Shown: positions 55,646-62,699 of the stretch, one piece after another
Layout of the letters: each line of letters begins with the position of its first letter
Numbering within the stretch: position 1 is the first letter of the stretch
From: Legionella micdadei
GTDB taxonomy: Bacteria > Pseudomonadota > Gammaproteobacteria > Legionellales > Legionellaceae
Assembly: GCF_000953635.1 (NCBI RefSeq)
Contig: NZ_LN614830.1
Location: 2,992,501 to 3,056,500 of the forward strand
Length of the DNA stretch: 64,000 nucleotides
Direction: 5' to 3'
Translations under genes and position numbers: made by a program
Notes under the pieces: generated by a model
Told to the model about the DNA's origin: nothing
Database searches by the model: none
The model's input: only the letters and a program-made list of their open reading frames with translations

Positions 55646-56297
55646 TCAAAACTGCACTTGTTTAAGTTCATTTGGATTAAGCAATTTAAGCCTTTCTTTC
55701 ATCTCAGAGGGTGGCAATCGTTCACAACTATCCAACATGAAGCGACTAATTTAAGAGTAGATGATAATCCCCTATTGCGCGCTAGAATGATTTCAGCATA
55801 CCGTTCTTTAAATTCCTCTTTAGGGTAATTGTGGTTTCTAGCTCCCAAAATAAATGCTGAACCTTAAAATACCGATAACGCTTTTTTCCCTTAATCATGT
55901 CGTTTAAGAAATTCTTTAAACCGCGGGTACCGTAGTAACAATGCCCCTTATCACCACCATAATGTTTAAAAAAGTTTCAAGAATCGAACGAGAGGACTCA
56001 TTCTGCAAAAAGGTAACATGGCCAGAAAAAGGTCTTTAAAAGAACATAGCCAATAACATCAGGACGCGCCTTGAAAACATGTCGATGAGTGAATTGTGTT
56101 TCATTAACTTAAAACCGTAGAAGACAATGCTCGCTCGCCAAATCGCAATCACTAATCCAACAAGATAAATGGTGATGAGTAAATCCATTTTGGTTTGTAG
56201 TTAATTTTAAACACGAACTATACTCAGGAGAATTATAATAACATCCTCCCCACCCGACACTTTCAGCTAGGGAATTCATATCATAAAGTAACAACAC
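55646..56297 (-). pseudogene. Decayed gene in the 55.6-56.3 kb gap
   Basis: On the minus strand three protein-like pieces appear in different frames. The first is 56109-56297 (starting MLLLYDMNSLAES). The second is 55782-55976 (KHYGGDKGHCYYGTRGLKNF, then KKRYRYFKVQHLFWELE). The third is 55646-55738 (MLDSCERLPPSEMKERLKLL). This is what remains of one gene broken by stops and indels. I cannot name the family. A 71-codon frame on the plus strand across the same DNA is a shadow. Confidence 0.45.
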
Positions 56298-56659
56298 TTT
56301 TATCTTCCAAAATTTCTATTTCATTTAAATTAAGCATAAAAAATCACTTGATTGAACATAATTTGTCACTTATATTTTATTTTTAACCCTCTTAATACCG
56401 TGTTAATACGGTAACAATTAGATGGTCTCGGCAATTTAATTAGTTAGCTACACGATTAATGGGACTTTTAATGGTTATCTAACTCTTTACAGTCTCCCTT
56501 CTGCAATATATTTTATGTCTTCTTCAAATGGCTTTATGATTAAGTTCGGGAATAGACCATCCTATTGATGGAATTAAGCATTTTCGGCCACTTTAATACA
56601 ACCAGTATAGAACTAGATAAACAGCTAGCCTCTTTTAATTTCAGTAAGGTACAGAATCA
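56298..56659. other. AT-rich upstream region of the VYR-motif gene
   Basis: About 360 bases with very high A+T and no coding frame. It contains TAATACCGTGTTAATACGGTAAC (56393-56415), in which the short direct repeat TTAATACsG recurs 12 bases apart, a possible regulator site. The gene starts 10 bases after a weak AAGGTA site. Confidence 0.4.
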
Positions 56660-57442
56660 ATGCGGTCAAGGACTCTTAGTTCAATAAAATTTAAACCTGG
56701 TTATCTCTCGAGTAGGAGTTTTTTTTCAACGTCTTCTAGTAATTTCCCGAGATTTCACATGCAGCCAGATGCATCTAAAGTAAAAGATTTAATCGATTAC
56801 AAAGAACAAAAGATGCAAGTCATGCGCACTAATTTTCCGAACGTGATGGAAGATTCCTTTAAGCCAGGTAGAATTGTTTACAGATTATGCGACCTTTCTC
56901 CCGAAGAAATGGTTAAAAATGGGGGATTTAAATCCGCCTCTTCACTCCACATAGCAACAACAGGATCTGGTGATAATACAGGGTCTATCTGTTTTTCATT
57001 GCTGCCTGAATGTGCCGCTATTTTTAATGACCATTTTCCGAAAGATAAAAAAAAATATATGTATGCTTGTTTATTAACTGGAACTTTTTTTGCTCCTGGG
57101 GGCAAATGGCGACAAGTAGTTATCCCAGGTTCATTTCCTATCCCTTCATTGTGGATAGCCAGAGAAGTGATAGATGTTACGCATAATAGAAAGATGATAT
57201 TCGGCCCGATGATAGGTCATGTCCCCCCTCAGCAAGATATAATATGGGGAGACAGTTTTAAAGTGTTTACTAAATCTTCCTTAAACCTCCCAGATATAAT
57301 CGATTATGGCCATGAAGATAAAGAGATCGAATTTGAAATAATTGATAGGCCAGACTCTAAAAAATTTCAGGAAAAAGTTATGTCGCATTACTCACAGGAA
57401 TTTGTGGAGAGAGAAATAGCTGCTTCAAAATTCTCTTTATAA
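56660..57442 (+). CDS. Candidate ADP-ribosyltransferase-fold protein with mitochondrial-type leader
   Basis: The 260-aa protein begins with a Ser/Arg-rich, acid-free leader (MRSRTLSSIKFKPGYLSSRS, then FFSTSSS), which looks like a mitochondrial presequence with cleavage near the RSFF/STSS boundary. At 73-90, VYRLCDLSPEEMVKNGGF matches the first motif of R-S-E ADP-ribosyltransferases (YR plus a ...GGF turn, as in pertussis and cholera toxins). SICFS (109-113) may be the Ser motif, and E224-F-E226 in EIEFEII a candidate ExE. Legionella has a mitochondrial mART effector (Ceg3), so this could be a relative. The Ser and Glu assignments are weak. Confidence 0.6.
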   Translation: MRSRTLSSIKFKPGYLSSRSFFSTSSSNFPRFHMQPDASKVKDLIDYKEQKMQVMRTNFPNVMEDSFKPGRIVYRLCDLSPEEMVKNGGFKSASSLHIATTGSGDNTGSICFSLLPECAAIFNDHFPKDKKKYMYACLLTGTFFAPGGKWRQVVIPGSFPIPSLWIAREVIDVTHNRKMIFGPMIGHVPPQQDIIWGDSFKVFTKSSLNLPDIIDYGHEDKEIEFEIIDRPDSKKFQEKVMSHYSQEFVEREIAASKFSL

Positions 57443-57454
57443 AAGGTAAGTTGC

Positions 57455-57480
57455 GAACATTCTCAATGTTCTTTTACTTT
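57455..57480 (+). terminator. Hairpin and T-rich tail after the VYR-motif gene
   Basis: A 7-bp stem GAACATT / AATGTTC with a CTC loop lies 13 bases after the stop. It is followed by TTTTACTTT. It is AT-rich but of the right shape for a rho-independent terminator. Confidence 0.5.
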
Positions 57481-57839
57481 AAAAAGCCTATTTTTTATCT
57501 GTGCAGTATTCAGGACACCAATCATATTATTGACCGATGAACCTGACCTTTTAATGGAAAAGCTTTCTAAACCAACGCTATTATTGAGAGAAGAGACTCC
57601 AGCCATAACCACTAAGCCTAAATTGCTTGAAAGTCACACTGATGTTGGTCGAGAGGAGCCCTACTGTGACCGCTCCACTGCTAGCAAAAATGGTTGAACA
57701 TTGAACAAAAATATTGTTTTCAGCGAAAAGCCATCCGGGCTTTCAAATAATCATACAAGATTGAATCTTCTAAAGCAGGTAACCTTTGAAAACCTTCAGT
57801 TGCATGCATTCGATAATTTCTAAGATCTGTATCAATAGA
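57481..57839. other. Gap between the VYR-motif gene and the coiled-coil gene
   Basis: A frame of about 75 codons ending at 57697 (plus; its only ATG is at 57554, MEKLSKPTLLLREETPAITT) looks partly protein-like but has no ribosome site and no recognised family. It is possibly the remnant of an effector gene. Nothing else seen. Confidence 0.35.
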
Positions 57840-58799
57840 CTATGTTAACCTCTTTGGGTAATAAATTGGTAACGGTTCGTCTGTCTCTTTGACTGTTGGT
57901 TCACTTTTTGGCGTAATTAATTTTAATGCGGTGGCGTTTCTTTTTTTAGCTTCATTGAGATCCTTTTCCAGGTTCTGATGGTGGCGTTTGAGTTCTTTGA
58001 TCTCACTTTTAAGGTTACTAATGTTCTGAACATTTTCTGTTGATGCAGAATACGCGTCTCTGATTTGCCTGCTGAGCACAAGGCTTCTATCTTGAATACG
58101 CTGGGAAGAAAAAAAATTGTAAACCCAAAAAACTAATTGCTTAAACACATTCGCTTGCTTATTAATATCTTCAAGTCCCCATCGTTCAAGCCAAGTAAAC
58201 GATTTTTCTAGAGAGAGCTTGTTGTCGTTTAACTCACCTTCTTTCTCTTTCAAACGACTTAAGTTTTCCTCATTTTCCTTAATTTTATTCACAAGCTCCT
58301 CACTTTTCTCAGTCAAGGAGTTGATGCAATCTTGGGATTCTCTGAGAGAAACGGATAGATGCCTTTTTTTAACCTCAGCAATGAGTTTTAAAAAATCTCT
58401 TGTTGAACTCTTCGCAGGTATCTCTGGAAAAAACTCCGATTCTTCGACGCTACCCTCTAGGCCCGTCTTTTGGATATAAATTTCCAGTTTTCTAATTTCG
58501 GATTGTAAGGTTTCTTCACTACCCTCTCTTAGAGTTGCCTCTGCTTCATTACAGAGTGTCTTTTCTAAATTTGTGTAAGCTTGCGCTAATTCCTGCCATT
58601 TTTTTAAACTTTTTTCAGTTACTTGAGGTGGCATTTTTTCACAATATAACTCCCGTAAAATAATTAAACGGATTCGGTATTTAAGCGATATCGATGTATC
58701 ATATTTGGATGGATCCGTTGACTCTGCCCTATCCTGCTTTTCATTAAAAATAGCTCTCTCTATTACTTGCACAGAAGCGCTAGCGTATTTTTCAGTCAA
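57840..58799 (-). CDS. Coiled-coil protein, candidate effector
   Basis: The 319-aa protein is mostly long charged helices (about 70-130, 145-210 and 235-300, with heptad-rich text such as NKIKENEENLSRLKEKEGEL). A short hydrophobic/aromatic insert (FKQLVFWVYNFFSSQR, about 215-230) could touch a membrane. There is no signal peptide. The end is PIYYPKRLT. I recognise no family. Coiled coils with one hydrophobic patch are frequent among Legionella effectors; that is only a guide. It is transcribed alone. Confidence 0.6.
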   Translation of the reverse strand: MTEKYASASVQVIERAIFNEKQDRAESTDPSKYDTSISLKYRIRLIILRELYCEKMPPQVTEKSLKKWQELAQAYTNLEKTLCNEAEATLREGSEETLQSEIRKLEIYIQKTGLEGSVEESEFFPEIPAKSSTRDFLKLIAEVKKRHLSVSLRESQDCINSLTEKSEELVNKIKENEENLSRLKEKEGELNDNKLSLEKSFTWLERWGLEDINKQANVFKQLVFWVYNFFSSQRIQDRSLVLSRQIRDAYSASTENVQNISNLKSEIKELKRHHQNLEKDLNEAKKRNATALKLITPKSEPTVKETDEPLPIYYPKRLT

Positions 58800-58991
58800 T
58801 TCTTTTTTTTATGTTGAGTAAATAATGATACAAATCATTAAACATAACGATCCAAATCTATTTTGTATAATGCTAGTTTAGCCTCAATTTGTTAACAGAG
58901 CATTACCCGCAAGTTTACGCGCCAAAATGTTTAAAGCAAATTCAATATAACCATTAATGTCGCTGCACTGTTTACTAATGCATTATTGGGA

Positions 58992-59306
58992 TTAAGCATT
59001 CTTCCGATCTTCAAAATCATTTGGCATAACAGACAAGTGAAATCCCAATGCATTCAGAATCTCATTTGTATTCCTTAAGTAAGGATTTCCTTTACCTGAA
59101 ATTGTTTTATATAAACTGTTTCTACCCTTAGACGCTTTTTCTGATAACTTGGTCATGCCTCCATGTGCCTCTACAACATTGCGTAATGCTTCTAAAAAAC
59201 CATCAATATCACCATCATCGAGCGTTGCATTTAAATACCCAGCAGCCTCAGAAGGTTCTTTTAAGGATTCAATTAAATAATCATGATAATTGATACTCTT
59301 AGCCAT
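58992..59306 (-). CDS. HigA-like antitoxin (addiction-module HTH)
   Basis: The 104-aa protein carries the XRE-type HTH of RelE/HigB-partner antitoxins (EAHGGMTKLSEKASKGRNSLYKT, about 48-70), preceded by the DDGDIDGFLEALR helix (about 30-42) typical of probable addiction-module antitoxins. It follows the toxin and overlaps it by 8 bases. The toxin-first order matches HigBA-type systems. The gene looks intact although its toxin is broken. Confidence 0.82.
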   Translation of the reverse strand: MAKSINYHDYLIESLKEPSEAAGYLNATLDDGDIDGFLEALRNVVEAHGGMTKLSEKASKGRNSLYKTISGKGNPYLRNTNEILNALGFHLSVMPNDFEDRKNA

Positions 59307-59641
59307 GATTCTCTCCTTCTAAATAATCATTCAAATATTCTTTTGCTAGTTTAATGTCTTTGCTTTGTGTTTTTTTATCTCCAGCACAGAGCAAAAGCAC
59401 AATCACATCATCTCGCTCAGTATAATAAATGCGGTAACCTGAGCCGAATTTAAATTTTAATTCACTTATCCCATCACCTAGAACTTTATACTCGCCCTGA
59501 ATTTCCAATAGCGACTCTAGCTAAACGAGATTGAATGCGATGACGAATTGCAGCATCCAATGATTCAAGCCATAAGATAAATGGACAATCTCCATTATCT
59601 TTTTGGTAAATCTTTATTGTTTTTCTTTTTATTTCTTTCAT
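59299..59641 (-). pseudogene. HigB/RelE-type toxin, frameshifted
   Basis: Read from ATG 59641 the frame gives MKEIKRKTIKIYQKDNGDCP and runs to RLARVAIGNSGRV, then a stop at 59486. The rest continues in the next frame as EYKVLGDGISELKFKFGSGYRIYYTE (59299-59508). Together this is the phage-derived Gp49/HigB pattern RVxxGNxGxYKxxGxGxxELxxxxGxGYRIY. One surplus base near 59500 explains the shift. The toxin domain is split between its two halves, so it is probably inactive, with the antitoxin remaining. Confidence 0.75.
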
Positions 59642-59688
59642 AAGTTAATTGTATCCCAAGGGATACAGAAATGCAATTTTGTGCTAAG

Positions 59689-59925
59689 CTATTGCACTTC
59701 GATTAGCCCGGCACTTACTAATCCTAAAATAGCTCGCCGAACTTGATCACGCGAAAAACTCTGGCTTTTTATGCCTTGATGCGGCTCAACATACAGTTGC
59801 TCAGAAATAGACTGATGACTGATGCGCCTTTTGATTCCGACTATTCCGGTTTTAACGTCCATATATGGTCGTATCCCTCTTAAATAAGTCAGCTGCTGAA
59901 TATGGGGTAACCCACTCATTGCCAT
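59689..59925 (-). CDS. Small HTH-like protein of a mobile-element switch
   Basis: The 78-aa basic protein has a winged-helix look (ISHQSISEQLYVEPHQGIKS, then FSRDQVRRAILGLVSAGLIE). It is divergent from the CI/LexA-like repressor with 69 bases between, containing a palindromic operator, as in phage or ICE control regions. It may be a Cro-like or replication-initiation N-terminal unit. It stops early and may be a truncated form of a longer protein. No certain family. Confidence 0.6.
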   Translation of the reverse strand: MAMSGLPHIQQLTYLRGIRPYMDVKTGIVGIKRRISHQSISEQLYVEPHQGIKSQSFSRDQVRRAILGLVSAGLIEVQ

Positions 59926-59942
59926 TAATCACAAAATCCATG

Positions 59943-59959
59943 TATCACAAAAGGTGATA
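59943..59959. promoter_or_regulatory. Palindromic operator for the S24-type repressor
   Basis: The 17-bp dyad TATCACAAAAGGTGATA lies between the divergent 78-aa gene and the repressor. An extra ATCAC half-site begins 16 bases earlier (59928), so two binding positions may exist. Position and symmetry suit a CI/LexA-type operator controlling both genes. Confidence 0.6.
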
Positions 59960-59994
59960 TTGCAATAGTTGATTTTCATTTTTTAGGGGTAAAC

Positions 59995-60668
59995 TTGACT
60001 GAGTTAAATATCAAAAAGGAAATTGGCAAACGTATTCTTGAGGTACGGAAGGCTAAAGGTTTGACGTTAAAAGCTCTTGGCGAGCTTGCGGGTGGTTTGA
60101 AACAAACACGGCTAACTAATTGGGAGCAAGGTGTTCGTACTCCGGGGCCGGAAGAGATTAAATCGCTTGCCCAGGCGTTAGATGTTTCGCCTGCTTATTT
60201 GATGTGTTTGTCGGATGAAAAGCAGTTTGAAGTAAAAAGCCCTAGCCAACTAATTCTGCTTTTAGATCACTGTCAAGCATGTGATGCAAAGAAACATATA
60301 AACATGCATCCAAAACAACAAGAATCAGAGAATATTACTATTTCTGTAAGTTCGGCGTTGTTACCTGACTTAAGTATTGATGCATTTGCATTGAAGATTT
60401 TGGACGACAGTATGATGCCAGAGTTCAGATTAAATGACATATTGGTCATTGATCCTGCAGTATCTCCACAACCAAGTAAATATGTAGCAGTTAAAATTGG
60501 CAATAAGATGGAGGCAATCATTTGCCAATATAAAAAGTTATCTTACACCTCACCAGAGTTTGAGTTGCATTGCATACTTTAAACGATAATTGGCCGAATA
60601 TTAAAGCAGAAGATGGTCTCGAAATAGAAATTATTGGAACAGTGATGCAAAACATTCGGACATGTTAA
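59995..60668 (+). pseudogene. CI/LexA-like S24 repressor, frameshifted near the C-terminus
   Basis: From TTG 59995 (AGGGGT ribosome site upstream) the protein has an XRE HTH (KRILEVRKAKGLTLKALGEL to NWEQGVRTPGPEEIK, about 8-60). A C-terminal peptidase S24-like part follows, with DDSMMPEFRLNDILVID (about 140-155) carrying the Ser of the Ser-Lys dyad. The frame stops at 60582, but S24-typical text (LNDNWPNIKAEDGLEIEIIG) continues in another frame to 60668. One missing base near 60577 explains it. The repressor is probably damaged in its dimerisation domain, or the base call is wrong. Confidence 0.75.
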
Positions 60669-60813
60669 TCTGAGTAATATTTGATATAAGTCATACTCCA
60701 GCAAGACACGATAATGATTGTACACATGGCTATTATCTCTTACTGAAGATTGATATTTCCTCAAAATTCCATTATTTTCTCTCATCTTCCATAAAACAAG
60801 AAAAATAAAATCA

Positions 60814-61014
60814 ATGAAAGATGACATCATGCTAATCAAGGAATTAGCGGAATATTTAAAAATCAATGAAAAAACAGCCTACAAATATGCGGCTGAAGGG
60901 AAAATCCCTGCATTTAAGGTTGGCGGTGCATGGCGTTTTCGTCGCGACGAAATTGATAAATTTACCAAAGGCCAATATGTTGCCACCCCTAAAAGTAGCG
61001 TTGAAGATAAATAA
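60814..61014 (+). CDS. Excisionase-type HTH DNA-binding protein
   Basis: The 66-aa protein has the HTH_17 (MerR/Xis-like) signature: LIKELAEYLKINEKTAYKYA (about 7-26), then KIPAFKVGGAWRFRRDEIDKF (about 31-51). Such proteins are often encoded just upstream of type I restriction loci or at ICE ends and may regulate hsd expression or excision. Met6 (60829) is an alternative start. It lies 90 bases before hsdM. Confidence 0.82.
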   Translation: MKDDIMLIKELAEYLKINEKTAYKYAAEGKIPAFKVGGAWRFRRDEIDKFTKGQYVATPKSSVEDK

Positions 61015-61104
61015 CTGCTTATTTAAATAAGCAGGGAATAGGAATACCAGAAGTTAAATGTTAACTAATGGATATTATAATTTGTACCATGGAAAAAATA
61101 ACTT

Positions 61105-62699
61105 ATGACTGAAAATCAATTCTTAAAAAGCCTTGAAGCCAAGCTCTGGACTGCTGCCAATAAATTACTACCTTCTTTGGATGCCGCTGTTTATAAACAC
61201 GTAGTGCTTGGGATTATTTTTCTTAAGTATGTCTCAGATAGTTTTGAAACTCGGCGAGAAGAGCTGCGCGTAGCGTTTGCTAATCCAGAACATGATTATT
61301 ATCTGGGAGATGATATTGAAGAGGACATCATCAAAGAAGAGTTGGAAAATAGAGACTACTACACAGAGAAAAACGTGTTTTGGGTTCCTCGTGCTGCTCG
61401 TTGGCATTATTTGCAAGACAATATCCGTTTATCACTGGGTACACCATTACCCTTAGGCGGTGAATTTAAAGGTGCAGGGATACTCATTGATGATGCGATG
61501 GCATTAATTGAAGCAGAAAATCCAAAGCTAAAAAAATCCTTAAAAAGGACTTCTCTCAGTTACAGATTGATCAGGCTAAACTGGCTGATTTACTGGATCT
61601 GATCGCCACCATTCCCTTTCATTACGATGGGATGAAGTCGAAAGACATACTTGGGCATGTATATGAGTATTTCCTCGGCCAGTTTGCCGCTGCTGAGGGA
61701 AAAAAAGGCGGCCAGTTTTATACGCCAAAATCCATTGTTAATTTGATGGTCGAAATGGTCGAACCCTTCAAAGGCCGTGTTTATGACCCAGCCATGGGAT
61801 CGGGTGGTTTTTTTATTTCTTCTGAAAAATTCATTGAGGAACACAGTGGAAAAATAGGCGATATCTCTGTTTATGGGCAAGAATCCAACCCTACCACGTG
61901 GCGATTGGCCGCTATGAATATGGCGATTCGCGGCATTGATTTTAACTTCGGTAAAGAACCCGCTGATACCTTTACCAAAGATCAGCATCCAGATTTAAGG
62001 GCTGATTTTGTTTTGGCTAATCCGCCATTTAACATGAAGGAATGGTGGGATGGTTCACTGGATGGAGACAGTCGTTGGAAATATGGTAAGCCTTGTGAGG
62101 GCAATGCGAACTTTGCGTGGATGCAACATATGTTGCACCACACCAGCCCTAATGGTGTAGTAGGCTTAGTACTCTCTAACGGTTCGTTGAGCACCAATAC
62201 TACTGGTGAAAAAGAAGTACGCGAAGCAATCATCAAAGCAGATTTGGTCGAAGCGATTGTGGCTTTGCCATCTCAATTATTCAGTAATACTCAAATTCCA
62301 GCTTGCATTTGGATATTAAACAAAAACAAAGCTCAAAAAGGCAAATCCTTATTTATTGATGCAAGACAAGTTGGATATATGCTTGACCGCAAGCAAAGAG
62401 CTTTCTCAGATAATGACATCCATGAATTGGCTAATGTATTTCATAAATGGCGTAAAAATAATGGTTATGAAAATGTTGCTGGAAAGTATTACGAGGCTTC
62501 TACAGAAGAAATTGCAAAACATGAATATATTTTGACCCCAGGGAGATATGTAGGGGCTGTTGATGTTAAAGATTATGGAGTGAGTTTTTCGGAGAAAATG
62601 CAAGGTTTAACCGCCTTATTAGCTGAGCAATTTGCGGAATCGGCCAAGCTTGAGAAGCAGATTAGAAATAATTTATCGGAGCTTGGTTATGACCTATAG
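61105..62699 (+). pseudogene. hsdM: Type I restriction methyltransferase HsdM, frameshifted
   Basis: HsdM methylates adenine in the target of a type I system. From 61105 the N-terminal HsdM domain (LWTAANKLLPSLDAAVYKHV) runs to about 61548. Family sequence then continues in another frame (QIDQAKLADLLDLIATIPFH) and on to 62699, including SAM motif I DPAMGSGGFF, catalytic motif IV ANPPFNM and the C-terminal helices. The frame is restored by one more base at the A7 (61530-61536) or A5 tract. Full length would be about 530 aa, as expected. Slippage phase variation or an assembly error are both possible. Confidence 0.85.
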
